Positions 27,008-36,691 are shown, counted from the stretch's first letter. The stretch is 64,000 bases of DNA from an uncultured Collinsella sp. (GCA_934668875.1 CAKUON010000001.1:1-64000), one strand, 5' to 3'. Numbers and translations: made by a program. The notes: generated by a model from the sequence alone, not told the origin.

Positions 27008-29125
27008 TTACTCGTCATTATCCCCGCGCGGCGCAATCTTTTCCACGCGAACGGCGTTTTCTTGGGTGAGCGCGGCGCCCGTAATGGGATCCCAGCGCAG
27101 CGGCGTGTGGTCGAGCGGGCCGACGCCGAGCGCCTGGACGCCACCCGCGCCGGCGCCAAACGAACGCCCGCCGGGAGCCGCCGACGTAAAGATGCACGCC
27201 GGATGCAGGTAGGGCGTAGTCTCCACGCGCACCCGGTCGCGACCCATGTCGCTCACCAGCTCGACGACCTCGCCGTTGGCGATACCCATACGCGCAGCAA
27301 CGTCGGCATTCATCTGCACGGCGTCCAGGTCGGAGCCCACCTCGGCAGCACCGGCCGCAGCGAGCCTACGCGACGTGTGCGACTCAAAGGGTCGATTGCC
27401 GCTAATGAGACGAAACGTCCCCGGCCCCGGCTCCACCATCGGGGCAATCCAGCCGGGCACACGGCCCAAACCGGCGCGCTCCCACACGTCGCTTGCCAGC
27501 GCAATCTTGCCGCCGTCGAGCGGAATCACCGGCTCGCCCGTACGCGACGACAGCGGCACGCCCGTGTCGGCCCAACCGCGCTCCTTGAGCGCAGCCAAGT
27601 CGATCCCAAACGGAGCCACCTGGGCCGCCGCCAGGTCATCCGGCGTAAAGTCGAAGTACTCGCCCACGCCACAGGCAGCAGCCAGGCCGGCAAAAATCTC
27701 CCGTCCGGGATGCGTGTCGTCATGCAAAACCGGCAGCACCGCATTGCGGTAGAACACGCGCGCATCGTTGCGACCCACGACCGTACCCACACCGCGGTCG
27801 GCCTCCAGGTATGTCACATCGGGCAGCACAAAATCAGAAGCACGCGCCGTCTCGGACCAGCGAATATCGATGGTCACGAGCAGGTCGAGCTGCCGCAAGA
27901 TGCCAAGCCACGCATCGGCATTGCCGTAGCCCGCGCCGGGGTTGCTGGCATAGACGATGAGCCCGCGCAAATCGCCGGCAAGAATTGACTGGCCGATCGT
28001 CGTGCACAGGCCGCGCACCGGATCGACGAGCGGATAGCGCTCCGAGCCCAACTTAGGCTCACGCGGTACCGGCGGCGTCGCAAAGCGCGCAGGGTCCAAG
28101 TCGCCCAGCGCGAACGGCGTCGGCGGGTTGAGCGCACCGCCCGCATGCCCCAGGCAGCCCAACAACACATCGACCAGGCAGATAGCGCGCGCCGTCTGGG
28201 TGCTGTTGGCATACGCAATGCCGATGCCGCCGTGAAAGCCCGCGTCGACCACGGCGGCAGGCGCCGCAGCAGCCAGATCGCGCGCCGTCGCGCGGATGTC
28301 GTCGGCCGGCACGTCGCACATCGACTCGGCCCACTCGGGCGTCCAGGCGACAGCCGCCCGCGCCAGCTCATCAAAGCCCGTGGTATAGCGGGCCACAAAG
28401 TCGTGGTCGTACAGGTCCTCGACAATGAGCACGTGCGCAATACCCAGTAGCAGGGCCAGGTCGCAGCCTGGGCGCACGCGCAGCCAGCGGTCGGCAAGCG
28501 CGGCCGAGCCGCTGCGCCGCGGGTCCACCACAATGATCTTGGCCCCGCGCCGACGGGCATCGTTGAGCGCATCGACCGCGCTCATCGTCGACGAATCCAC
28601 GATGGAGCGCCCCAAATACATAATGCAATCGGTATGCGCCAGGTCAGAAGCCGGACTGTAACCCAAACTGTGCTCCCAGCCGGTCAGACGGCTCACCTCG
28701 CAGGCGCCGTCCGCACCGTACACGTTGGGCGAGCCCAACGCGCGCATAAAGCGGTGTGCCCAATAACGGTCGAATGAGGGCACGCCGAGCGTCATGCCCA
28801 GCGCACACGCCCCATGCTCGCCAACGATTCCCCCAAGGCGCTCGGCAATCTGCGCAAACGCCTCGTCCCAAGTAATCGCGTCGAACCCCGAGCCATCGGC
28901 GCGACGGCGCATGGGATGCAAGATCCGCTCACGCTCGTCAAACGGCATGGCCAAGCGATGTCGCCCACGGGCGCACAGGGCCCGCGCCTCACACGGATGC
29001 CCCGGCACCGGCAGCTCGGCCACCACACGCCCATCCTCAACATGGGCCGCAAAGGCGCAATCGGCATAGCATCCCCCGCACGTGGTTACCACGGCGCGAC
29101 CGTCACGTTCAACAGTAGATGCCAT
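27008..29125 (-). CDS. Molybdopterin-dependent oxidoreductase (DMSO-reductase superfamily), Cys type
   Basis: A 705-residue protein. The N-terminal [4Fe-4S] site is CGGCYADC (C16, C19, C23) with a later Cys in CARG. The residue expected to bind molybdenum is Cys142 (codon TGC) in GADGACEVSRLTG, at the position held by Sec140 in FdhF. Dinucleotide-binding segments VVDPRRSGSA and the C-terminal domain (NRPFESHTSRR and GEVVELVSDMG) are present. It has no Tat signal, so a cytoplasmic site is likely. It sits directly upstream of selA with no electron-transfer or membrane-anchor subunit beside it. The substrate (formate, thiosulfate, polysulfide and others are known in the family) cannot be assigned. 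Confidence 0.83.
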   Translation of the reverse strand: MASTVERDGRAVVTTCGGCYADCAFAAHVEDGRVVAELPVPGHPCEARALCARGRHRLAMPFDERERILHPMRRRADGSGFDAITWDEAFAQIAERLGGIVGEHGACALGMTLGVPSFDRYWAHRFMRALGSPNVYGADGACEVSRLTGWEHSLGYSPASDLAHTDCIMYLGRSIVDSSTMSAVDALNDARRRGAKIIVVDPRRSGSAALADRWLRVRPGCDLALLLGIAHVLIVEDLYDHDFVARYTTGFDELARAAVAWTPEWAESMCDVPADDIRATARDLAAAAPAAVVDAGFHGGIGIAYANSTQTARAICLVDVLLGCLGHAGGALNPPTPFALGDLDPARFATPPVPREPKLGSERYPLVDPVRGLCTTIGQSILAGDLRGLIVYASNPGAGYGNADAWLGILRQLDLLVTIDIRWSETARASDFVLPDVTYLEADRGVGTVVGRNDARVFYRNAVLPVLHDDTHPGREIFAGLAAACGVGEYFDFTPDDLAAAQVAPFGIDLAALKERGWADTGVPLSSRTGEPVIPLDGGKIALASDVWERAGLGRVPGWIAPMVEPGPGTFRLISGNRPFESHTSRRLAAAGAAEVGSDLDAVQMNADVAARMGIANGEVVELVSDMGRDRVRVETTPYLHPACIFTSAAPGGRSFGAGAGGVQALGVGPLDHTPLRWDPITGAALTQENAVRVEKIAPRGDNDE

Positions 29126-29166
29126 CTCGATTATTCCTTTCCAACGCAAGCACAGCAGCCACGACC

Positions 29167-29202
29167 AAAAAGCCTCCCGCACGGCAACGCCCCGCGGGAG
29201 GC
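29167..29202 (-). terminator. Rho-independent terminator of the hyf-focA operon
   Basis: GCCTCCCGC (minus strand) pairs perfectly with GCGGGAGGC around a 13-nt loop and is followed by TTTTTGG. It lies 23 nt beyond the focA stop and separates that operon from the molybdopterin oxidoreductase/selA/selB operon. Confidence 0.92.
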
Positions 29203-29224
29203 CCAACACCCAACAGGCGGCTCT

Positions 29225-30064
29225 TTAAGCCTGGGACTTCTTGGCGTAGACAAACCAATAGCCCAGCGCGATCAAAACCGCGCCGCCCACGATGTTACCC
29301 AGCGTGGCGGCGGACAGGTTAAACGCAATGCCCGCGACGTTGAGGGCATCGGCGCCGGCAACATCGGCACCATAGCCGCACGCGTGCATCACGGCGCCCA
29401 TGGGCAAAAAGTACATGTTGGCAACGCAGTGCTCAAAACCGCAGGCCACGAAGGCGGCAATGGGAAGCAGAATGCCCACGACCTTGTCGACAACGGTCTT
29501 GCCGGCGGTGCCGATCCACACGGCCAGGCACACAAAAATGTTGCACAGGATGCCGCGGAAGAAGATCGTCACCCAGTCGATCGTCACCTTGCCGGCGGCG
29601 ACGCTCACCATGGAATTGGCGACCGCCTCGCCGTTGAGCTTATAGATGCCGGCCATATACACCAAAAAGACGATGAACAGGGCACCGACAAAGTTACCGA
29701 CCCACACGACAAGCCAGGCTTTGAGCATCTGGGGCAGCGTGATCTTTTTGCTCTTGAGCGCGCAGACCATAAGGGAGTTGCCCGTAAAGAGCTCGGCGCC
29801 GCACACCAGCACGAGCACCAGGCCCAGGCAAAAGCACAGGCCACCCACGACGCGCTGGGCACCCCAGCCCAGGGTGCTATCACTCAAAAACACGGTAAAG
29901 AACAGGCCACCGAAGGCGATGAACGCACCGGCGAACATCGCCAAGACAAAGGCCTTCGCGACCGGCAGGTTAGCCTTGGCCACGCCGGCGGCCTCGGTCT
30001 TTGCCTCAATCGCGGCGGGCGCCAGGCAATCGGGAGCGGGATACTCCACCTTGGTATCTGCCAT
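29225..30064 (-). CDS. focA: Formate/nitrite transporter family channel (FocA-like)
   Basis: A 279-residue inner-membrane channel of the FNT family with six predicted transmembrane helices. Family features include AGAFIAFGGLFF in the first helix, the CGAELFTGNSLM segment, and HCVANMYFLPMG, with the conserved His, in the fifth. Because it lies 39 nt after hycI and downstream of a formate hydrogenlyase operon, formate is the likely substrate. The chosen ATG follows AAGAAG; an upstream extension of 11 residues has no better site. Confidence 0.93.
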   Translation of the reverse strand: MADTKVEYPAPDCLAPAAIEAKTEAAGVAKANLPVAKAFVLAMFAGAFIAFGGLFFTVFLSDSTLGWGAQRVVGGLCFCLGLVLVLVCGAELFTGNSLMVCALKSKKITLPQMLKAWLVVWVGNFVGALFIVFLVYMAGIYKLNGEAVANSMVSVAAGKVTIDWVTIFFRGILCNIFVCLAVWIGTAGKTVVDKVVGILLPIAAFVACGFEHCVANMYFLPMGAVMHACGYGADVAGADALNVAGIAFNLSAATLGNIVGGAVLIALGYWFVYAKKSQA

Positions 30065-30103
30065 GTCAATCACTTCTTTCCTAATCAGCAGGGACAAGCG
30101 CTC

Positions 30104-30607
30104 CTACAGCTCCTGCCCCAAGCGGACAAAGTGGGAAAAGTCGTTGGCGGCCACGGCGTCGTATACGGCGTCGACAGCGTCAAAGACCTCCGGGGACATG
30201 GGGTTGTAGAACTCCGTGTCGCCTGGCTGAATCCCTATGAAGACGATATCATCGCATGATTGCTCGATCTCTTCGATCAGAATCGAGAGCGGAAGCGAAT
30301 GCGTGGTGAACATCGACTTGCGAGCCACGTCACTTTTGTCGAGCAGACGGATCGCACCGACGGGCAACGCCATATCGGCGGCATCCACGAGCACCAGACG
30401 CGGCGGACGCTCGCGCTTGACCTCGATGATGTCATCCTCGGGCGTCTGGCCGCCGTCGATGGTGTACCAACCGGCAAGGGGCGCGTCCTCCATTTTTTTG
30501 GAGAGCACGGGGCCGGCGGCATCGTCGGCGCGCAGCACGCTTCCGGCCGTGAGCACGATGCCCGCAAAGGGGGCGCCGTTCACGCGGCCATCGATAACGC
30601 GGCCCAT
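30104..30607 (-). CDS. hycI: Hydrogenase maturation endopeptidase HycI
   Basis: A 167-residue aspartic-type metal-dependent protease that trims the C terminus of the hydrogenase large subunit after nickel insertion. The family features LRADDAAGPVLSKKM, IDGGQTPED, VLVDAADM and the closing FIGIQPGDTEFYNPM are visible; two acidic residues bind nickel in the E. coli enzyme and equivalents are present. Its target should be HyfG here, which still has the DPCYSCTDR cleavage region. The start overlaps the hycH stop as TAATG. Confidence 0.92.
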   Translation of the reverse strand: MGRVIDGRVNGAPFAGIVLTAGSVLRADDAAGPVLSKKMEDAPLAGWYTIDGGQTPEDDIIEVKRERPPRLVLVDAADMALPVGAIRLLDKSDVARKSMFTTHSLPLSILIEEIEQSCDDIVFIGIQPGDTEFYNPMSPEVFDAVDAVYDAVAANDFSHFVRLGQEL

Positions 30608-31188
30608 TACTGCAACCTCCCCGTCAGATACACGCCCGACACGTCGCGCACGCGCTCCACCAGGTCGCGAAACTTCATGAGAAACGCAACCTGCTGGGCG
30701 TGCAGGCCAAAGTCGTCGTCGAACACCGAGATACCCGCCTTGGCCGAGCCGCGAAAGCCGCGCTCGTCGAGCAAGGCATCGCAGGCCTCGAGCAGCGACG
30801 GCACGGCCGCCTTGTCCAGCTGACACTCGCCAAAGGAGCGGATGGCCTCAAACTTGGTCCGGGCCTCCCCCTCCGGCAGCGCGTCAACCAGCGTATAGAA
30901 CACGTCCACCGGCACCGACAGGCGCGGCTCAAAGCAGTCGAGCACGCCGGTGTGGTGGCCCACGGCGAGCGTGTAGTACAGCACGTCGCAGGCCTCCTGG
31001 GGAACGTCTTCCTCGGTCTCGACAAACTTGCGCGTGAGCTCGTAGAAGACCACCTGATCGGGCTCGCGCCCCAGGCAGGGGTCGGCGACGCCCTCGGCGG
31101 CCTCGACGCTTGCGCGCGAGGCATCACCGAAGGAGCCGCCGAGCATGCCGGGACCCGCAAAGTACCCAGAGCGGTCCTTGAGTTCCAT
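30607..31188 (-). CDS. hycH: HycH/HyfJ-like hydrogenase maturation protein
   Basis: A 193-residue protein matching the HycH/HyfJ family, with VVFYELTRKFVETEEDVP and a TLAVGHHTGVLDCF segment near the middle. In E. coli HycH is needed to mature the large subunit of hydrogenase 3, but its chemical role is unknown. The gene begins immediately after the hyfI stop and its own stop overlaps hycI. It has no membrane segment or signal peptide. Confidence 0.85.
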   Translation of the reverse strand: MELKDRSGYFAGPGMLGGSFGDASRASVEAAEGVADPCLGREPDQVVFYELTRKFVETEEDVPQEACDVLYYTLAVGHHTGVLDCFEPRLSVPVDVFYTLVDALPEGEARTKFEAIRSFGECQLDKAAVPSLLEACDALLDERGFRGSAKAGISVFDDDFGLHAQQVAFLMKFRDLVERVRDVSGVYLTGRLQ

Positions 31189-31971
31189 CTAGCGACCTCC
31201 GGCCAGCACCAGATCCTGCAGCGCCGAGTAGACCTCGACACGGCGCGGATCGTCCTGCTTGTCGATGAGTAGCGCCATGGCGCCGCGGATATCGCCCTTG
31301 GGTGCACCCTCGAGCGTATCCATAAACTCGTTGGCCAGGTCGCGGCCGTAACGGTAGCCGCTCATGGCGCGAGCCTCGCGCTCAATGGCAACGCGCAGCT
31401 TGTACGGCACGCCGGGGTGCAGGATATCGGCCTGCTCGCCGGCGGCCTCCACCGTGGTCTCGGCATGGAGCTTTTGGTCCAGCAGGCCGAGCGCCATGGC
31501 AAAGCCGTAGATGGTCTGCGCGGGGCTGGGCGGGCAGCCGGGGATGTAGACATCGACCGGCAGAATCTTGTCCGTGCCGCCCCACACGCAGTAGTTGTCG
31601 TAAAAGATGCCGCCGGTGCAGCCGCACGCGCCGTAGGACACCACGATCTTGGGATCGGGTGCGGCCTCAAAGGCACGCAGGGCCGGCATGCGCATGGCGC
31701 GCGTCACGGCACCGGTGTACAGCAGCACATCGGCGTGGCGCGGCGACGGGACGACCTTAATACCAAAACGCTCAACGTCAAAGACGGGCGTGATGGAACC
31801 GAAGATCTCGATCTCGCAGCCGTTGCAGCCGCCGCAGTCAACACGGTAGACGTACACCGAGCGTTTGATCTTCTTAAGAAGGGTCGCCTTGGCCTTCTCG
31901 ATGCTCTCGTCGAGCTCGATCTTGGTCGGGCGGTACTGAAGCCGCTCGGGCAAAAGCGTGGGTTCGGCCAT
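31189..31971 (-). CDS. hyfI: Hydrogenase small subunit-like protein HyfI/HycG (NuoB family)
   Basis: A 260-residue iron-sulfur subunit of the membrane-bound hydrogenase. The NuoB-type motif DCGGCNGCEIE (near residue 45) and later ACGCTGGIF and GCPPSPAQTIYG supply the cysteine ligands of the proximal [4Fe-4S] cluster next to HyfG. The C-terminal 80 residues extend past the usual NuoB core, as in HycG. The start lies two nucleotides after hyfH, and hycH begins directly after it. Confidence 0.95.
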   Translation of the reverse strand: MAEPTLLPERLQYRPTKIELDESIEKAKATLLKKIKRSVYVYRVDCGGCNGCEIEIFGSITPVFDVERFGIKVVPSPRHADVLLYTGAVTRAMRMPALRAFEAAPDPKIVVSYGACGCTGGIFYDNYCVWGGTDKILPVDVYIPGCPPSPAQTIYGFAMALGLLDQKLHAETTVEAAGEQADILHPGVPYKLRVAIEREARAMSGYRYGRDLANEFMDTLEGAPKGDIRGAMALLIDKQDDPRRVEVYSALQDLVLAGGR

Positions 31972-31973
31972 GG

Positions 31974-32690
31974 TTACTCCTCCTTCGTATCAAAATCCAT
32001 GATGATGCCCTCGACCGGCGCAGGTCCGGCGGGGATCTCGGGCGCATCGGGGTTGAGCTCGCGGTCGATATACTCCGGGTTCACGCCGTGGCCGCCCAGA
32101 TACTCCATGCCGGGGCCCTGGGGCTCACCGGACGCAAGCGTCTCGTTGGCAGCCATGCCGCGCGCGTTGCCGGTCTTTACGGCCGAGGCGGCGCGCAGGG
32201 CGTCGAGCTCGCGCTTGCACTCCTGACACATACCGACGGTACGGACGGCCTGCTCGGCCTCCATGCCACCGGCCTTCTGCAGCAGGCGCTTGGCGTAGTC
32301 GATCTCCTTGTGCGGGGCGAACGGCTTGCCGCAGCGCGAGCAATGCTCGAGCGTATAGACGCTCTTGCTCGTAAGGTCGTCCTTGCTCATGACAGCCAGC
32401 TCAAACTCCTCGGTGAGCTTGATGGCCTCCATGGGGCAGGCCTCCTCGCAGCGGCCGCAGAAGATGCAGCGGCCGTAGTCGATCGACCAGGTGATGGTAT
32501 CGGCCGCAAGGTCGGTATCCATACGGATGGCGTCAGCCGGGCACGCCACGCCGCAGGCACCGCAGGCGATGCACAGCTCGGCGTTGTGCTCGGGCTTGCC
32601 GCGCATGTCCTTGTTGGTGGGAAACGGCGCAAACGGGTACTTGACCGTCGCGTCGCCGGCCTTGGCGTTAACCTTCCAAAGCTTCAGCAT
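31974..32690 (-). CDS. hyfH: Hydrogenase-4 ferredoxin subunit HyfH (NuoI-like)
   Basis: A 238-residue subunit carrying two [4Fe-4S] clusters (CIACGACGVACP and CIFCGRCEEACP, about residues 40-90), as in NuoI. A further cysteine set follows: CSRCGKPF and CQECKRE, also seen in HycF/HyfH of E. coli and likely a zinc or additional metal site. It is about 55 residues longer than E. coli HyfH, the extra part being a C-terminal Pro/Gly-rich tail. The start lies one nucleotide from the hyfG stop. It relays electrons from the ferredoxin subunits to HyfI. Confidence 0.93.
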   Translation of the reverse strand: MLKLWKVNAKAGDATVKYPFAPFPTNKDMRGKPEHNAELCIACGACGVACPADAIRMDTDLAADTITWSIDYGRCIFCGRCEEACPMEAIKLTEEFELAVMSKDDLTSKSVYTLEHCSRCGKPFAPHKEIDYAKRLLQKAGGMEAEQAVRTVGMCQECKRELDALRAASAVKTGNARGMAANETLASGEPQGPGMEYLGGHGVNPEYIDRELNPDAPEIPAGPAPVEGIIMDFDTKEE

Positions 32691-32691
32691 A

Positions 32692-34464
32692 TTAGAGCGC
32701 CTCCTCATCGAGCGGGGCGGCAACGGTGCCCTCGCCCGCAAGCGGCGACTTATCGCGCCAGACGTTCTCGAACTGCTCCTTGTCCAGCACGTGATCGCGC
32801 TTAGCGGCCACATCGGTCACCGTCACGCGGTCGGTGCAGGAGTAGCACGGGTCGAGCGAGCCCACGATCAGCGCCGCGTCGCCCACGGTGTTGCCGCGGA
32901 ACATGTAGCGCAGGACCGGCCAGTTGCTGTACGTGGCGGCCTTGGCGCGCCAGCGGTAGCACTTTTGGTTGTTGCCGAGCATGGCCCAGTGCACGTCCTC
33001 GCCGCGCGGCGCCTCGGTGGCACCGATGGCGTACTTATGCGGGGTGTACTCCCAGTCCGTGGTGAGGATGGGGCCCGACGGGCAGTTCTCGAGCATGGTC
33101 TCAATCATATCGATCGAATCGTAGACCTCCTGGATACGCACGGCGGTACGGCCGAAGGCATCGCAGGTGTCGGCCGTGGCCGCATGCATCTTTTGGATGT
33201 CGGGATCGGCATAGCCGTCGAAGGGATGGTCAAAACGCACGTCGCGGGCATAACCCGAGCCGCGCATGAGCGGACCGACCGGCGAGAAGTCGCGGGCGAT
33301 CTTGCGGTCGAGGATGCCGATGCCGCTCGTACGCTCGATAAAGTTGGGCGTGGAGAGCAACACATCGACGAGCTCGGTGACCTCGGAGCGCAGCTGGTGG
33401 ATGGTCGTGAGCGTGGAGAGCTTCTGCTCGGCCAAGATGTCGCGACGCACGCCGCCGATCACGTTGAGACCATAGGTCTTGCGGTGACCGGAGAGCTTCT
33501 CGGCCAGGTCCATCGACTTCTCGCGGACGCGGAAGAACTGCTGGAAGCCGGAATCGAAGCCCGTGTAGTGCGATGCCAGGCCAATGTTGAGCAGGTGCGA
33601 GTGCAGGCGCTCGACCTCGAGCATGATGGCGCGGATGTACTGGGCGCGCGGCGGGACGTGAACGCCCTGGGCACGCTCGACGGCCTCGGCGTAGGCCACC
33701 GAGTGAGCGCAGCCGCAAATGCCGCAGATGCGGTCGGCGAGGAAGGTCACGGCGTCGTAGTTCAGGCGCGTCTCGGCAACCTTCTCCATGCCGCGGTGCA
33801 CGTAGAACAGACGGTAGTCGGCGTCGACGATCGTCTCGCCCTCAACGAACAGACGGAAGTGACCGGGCTCGTCGGAGGTAATGTGCAACGGGCCCATGGG
33901 CACGAGCGTCGTCTCCTTGCCCTTGGTGTCGGCCAGGAACTCGTAGTTTTCCATATCGCTCGCGGGCGCGGGGCGATAACGGTAGTCCATGGAGTCCTTG
34001 CGCAGCGGGTACAGACCGCTTGGCCAGTCGTCGGGCAGCACCAGGCGACGGCGATCGGGCAGGCCCTCGGGGATCAGGCCGAACATATCGCGCAGCTCGC
34101 GCTCGCCCCACACGCAGGCGGGGACGAACGGCGTCACGGACGGGAACGTCATCTTGGCGGGATCGACCTCGGCGCGCACAGTCACCCAGCCGGGGTCCTC
34201 CCCCTCCATGGAGATGAGGTAGTACACGGCGTAGCGGCCGCACAGGCTGCGCTCGTCGTTGCCGACGATCACGGGGATCCAGCCGTAGCGCTCGTAGTAC
34301 AGGTAGTGGACGGCCTCGGGCAGACGGTCCAGCTTAACGGTGATCGTCAGCTGGTCCTCGCACTGCCACTCGACCTTCTCGATAGCGCCCGGCACTGCAG
34401 CGCGCAGGGCCTCGACGTGGCTTTCGCAGCGACGAGCGTAGTCCTTCTTTTCAGGTTCTGCCAT
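32692..34464 (-). CDS. hyfG: [NiFe] hydrogenase large subunit HyfG/HycE (fused NuoC-NuoD type)
   Basis: The 590-residue catalytic subunit of the hydrogenase that reduces protons to H2. Residues 1-170 form a NuoC-like domain. The rest is NuoD-like with the nickel-binding motifs RICGICGCAHS (near residue 240) and DPCYSCTDR (near residue 540). After the second motif comes a 40-residue tail, VTVTDVAAKRD and so on, removed by HycI in homologues; its presence supports an active maturation pathway. It is slightly longer than E. coli HycE (569). All four nickel-ligand cysteines are Cys, not Sec. Confidence 0.96.
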   Translation of the reverse strand: MAEPEKKDYARRCESHVEALRAAVPGAIEKVEWQCEDQLTITVKLDRLPEAVHYLYYERYGWIPVIVGNDERSLCGRYAVYYLISMEGEDPGWVTVRAEVDPAKMTFPSVTPFVPACVWGERELRDMFGLIPEGLPDRRRLVLPDDWPSGLYPLRKDSMDYRYRPAPASDMENYEFLADTKGKETTLVPMGPLHITSDEPGHFRLFVEGETIVDADYRLFYVHRGMEKVAETRLNYDAVTFLADRICGICGCAHSVAYAEAVERAQGVHVPPRAQYIRAIMLEVERLHSHLLNIGLASHYTGFDSGFQQFFRVREKSMDLAEKLSGHRKTYGLNVIGGVRRDILAEQKLSTLTTIHQLRSEVTELVDVLLSTPNFIERTSGIGILDRKIARDFSPVGPLMRGSGYARDVRFDHPFDGYADPDIQKMHAATADTCDAFGRTAVRIQEVYDSIDMIETMLENCPSGPILTTDWEYTPHKYAIGATEAPRGEDVHWAMLGNNQKCYRWRAKAATYSNWPVLRYMFRGNTVGDAALIVGSLDPCYSCTDRVTVTDVAAKRDHVLDKEQFENVWRDKSPLAGEGTVAAPLDEEAL

Positions 34465-34468
34465 GGTG

Positions 34469-36034
34469 CTAATTCACCTCACTTGTCTTGGTCTGGGAAC
34501 TGAACACCATGCGGTAGAGAGGGGCCTCGTGGAGCTCTTCGACGCTCTGGTTCAAAACGACGGACGTTGCATCCTCGACGCCGCTCGTGATGGCGACCGG
34601 GGTGGCGATACCGAACCACATGACCACGATCGCGAGGGCGATCTCGGGGATGATCATGAGGGCGGGCACCTCGTGGCGCTTCATGCCCTCGGGCGCCTTG
34701 CCGAAGATGGACTTGAGCGCGATGCCGGTAAGGGCGAAGTACACGCCGGTGAGGCCGATGGCCACGAGCACGACCACCCAGATGGGACCGGACTGAACGC
34801 CGGCCACGAAGGTGAGGAACTCGGAGATGAACAGGGCGAACGGCGGGAAGGCGGCGAGCGCGAGCAGGGCGATGATGGTGAGCGCTGCCGTGACGGGAGC
34901 GATCTCGACGACGCCCTTGATCTTGTTCAGGTCGCGGGTGTGGTAGATGTGCTGGATGTTACCGGCCATACAGAAGGCGAGCGCCTTCGTGAAGCCGTGG
35001 AAGATGCAGTGCAGCAGGCAGGCGGCGATACCGAGCGGGCCACCGATACCCAGGCACAGCGCGACCACGCCGACGTTGTCGACGGAGGAGTACGCGAAGC
35101 GGCGCTTGATATCGTCCTGCTTGAAGATGCACAGGGCAGCCACCAGGATGGACAGCGTGCCCAGGATGAGCAGGAGCGTTCGCGGATAGGTGTCGCCCAC
35201 CGTGATGATGGACAGGGAGTAGAAGCGGATGATCACCAGCATGGCGCACTTGAGCAGCACGCCCGAGAGCAGCGCGGAGACCGGGCTCGGAGCCTGGGAG
35301 TGCGCGTCGGGCAGCCAGGTGTGCATGGGGAACAGGCCCGCCTTGGTGCCGAAGCCGATGACGATGAACGCGAACGCGAGGCGCACGAGCATCGGGTCGA
35401 ACTGGTCGGCGTAGGGCATGATGGAGGTGAGGAAGGCGGCCTCATGCGCGTTGGGCATGATATCGGCGGCGTTCGCGTAGATGAGCAGCGTGCCGAACAG
35501 GCCGAAGGCCACACCGGCGGTGCAGACCATCGCGTACTTCCAAGACGCCTCGAGCGCCTGCTTGTTCTTGTAGATGCCCACGAGGAACACGGTCGACAGC
35601 GTAGTGGCCTCGACCGCCGCCCAGGTGAGGATGATGTTGTTGGACAGGCAGGCGAGCAGCATCGTGAAGACGAACAGGCTGAACAGCGCGTAGTACTGCT
35701 TGGTGCGCTCGGCCGGCATGGTCTTCTCCTCGATATCGATCTTGATATAGGAGATGGAGTACACGCCGGTGATGAACCCGATGATGCCTACCAGAAGGAC
35801 GAAGATCGACGAGAGCGAATCGAGATGGAGCCACAGGCCCAAAGCGTCGATATTCTGCCCGCTCGAGAGCATGGTTCCCGCGGTGACGACCGAAAGGACA
35901 AGGGTCGCCGCGACGGAGATGGTGTTGAGCCCCGCGAAGACGTTGTAGGACGTCGTCTTGGGGAGCGCAGCCATAATCAGGGAGAACACGAGAGGACAAG
36001 CGAGCAGGGCGACCGCCAGCATTGAAACATCCAT
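34469..36034 (-). CDS. hyfF: Hydrogenase-4 antiporter-like membrane subunit HyfF
   Basis: A 521-residue proton-translocating NuoL/M/N-type subunit with about 13 transmembrane helices. The conserved ITGVYSISYIK and HTWLPDAHSQAPSPVSALLSG segments of this family are clear, with helix-breaking Lys in the LLKCAMLVI region. It is one of three such subunits in this operon (HyfB, HyfD, HyfF), which distinguishes Hyf-type hydrogenase-4 from Hyc-type hydrogenase-3. The short gaps to hyfE (3 nt) and hyfG (4 nt) support co-transcription. Confidence 0.94.
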   Translation of the reverse strand: MDVSMLAVALLACPLVFSLIMAALPKTTSYNVFAGLNTISVAATLVLSVVTAGTMLSSGQNIDALGLWLHLDSLSSIFVLLVGIIGFITGVYSISYIKIDIEEKTMPAERTKQYYALFSLFVFTMLLACLSNNIILTWAAVEATTLSTVFLVGIYKNKQALEASWKYAMVCTAGVAFGLFGTLLIYANAADIMPNAHEAAFLTSIMPYADQFDPMLVRLAFAFIVIGFGTKAGLFPMHTWLPDAHSQAPSPVSALLSGVLLKCAMLVIIRFYSLSIITVGDTYPRTLLLILGTLSILVAALCIFKQDDIKRRFAYSSVDNVGVVALCLGIGGPLGIAACLLHCIFHGFTKALAFCMAGNIQHIYHTRDLNKIKGVVEIAPVTAALTIIALLALAAFPPFALFISEFLTFVAGVQSGPIWVVVLVAIGLTGVYFALTGIALKSIFGKAPEGMKRHEVPALMIIPEIALAIVVMWFGIATPVAITSGVEDATSVVLNQSVEELHEAPLYRMVFSSQTKTSEVN

Positions 36035-36037
36035 GGC

Positions 36038-36691
36038 CTACCCCTTCAATTCGGTCAGGTCGTGGGAGTCGAGCGACTTGGTGTCGTTCCAAATCCTCAC
36101 GACGACGGCGGACATGATGATGACGGCGAAGATGGCGTCGGTGGCGATGCCGATCTCGATGATCTCGGGGGCCGTGGGCGCGAGCAGAGCGAGCGTCACG
36201 TGGCTACCGTTCTCCATAAGGCAGTACCCGAAGATCTGCTTGAGGATGTTGCGCTGGGAGATGATGCACGTGAGGCCGACGAAGAAGTGCGCGAAGCTGA
36301 TGGCGAGGGCCGGAGTGGCCACCTCGGCGGTGGGCAGGCTCAGGCGCGTGACCACCGCGAAGCAGACGGCCACCTCCAGACCGGTGAGGATGATGGTCCA
36401 GGCCGGCTTGATGGAGGAGGTCAGCGTGCTATCGGCAGGCGAACCCATCTTCTTGTAGGCACGGTTGAGAATGAACGGAACGAGGATCACCTTGGTGACG
36501 AAGGCCGACGCGGCCCACATGAGAAGCTCGGTGGCACCGGTGGTGAGGCCCAGGGTGAGCAGCACGCCCACCAGGACAACCGACTGGATCGCGTACCACT
36601 TGATGGCGGAAGGGATGGTCTTCGAGACGACCACCATGGTGGAGGTCACGATCAGAAGACCGCCCAGGATATTGACTAACGAATAACCCAT
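36038..36691 (-). CDS. hyfE: Hydrogenase-4 membrane subunit HyfE (NuoK-like)
   Basis: A 217-residue integral membrane subunit with about six transmembrane segments, matching E. coli HyfE (216) in length. It has no cofactor motif; a NuoK/MnhC-related region is seen around VSANL-type helices. It starts with a strong TAGGAGGT site. It is thought to link the antiporter-like subunits HyfD and HyfF. Confidence 0.9.
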   Translation of the reverse strand: MGYSLVNILGGLLIVTSTMVVVSKTIPSAIKWYAIQSVVLVGVLLTLGLTTGATELLMWAASAFVTKVILVPFILNRAYKKMGSPADSTLTSSIKPAWTIILTGLEVAVCFAVVTRLSLPTAEVATPALAISFAHFFVGLTCIISQRNILKQIFGYCLMENGSHVTLALLAPTAPEIIEIGIATDAIFAVIIMSAVVVRIWNDTKSLDSHDLTELKG

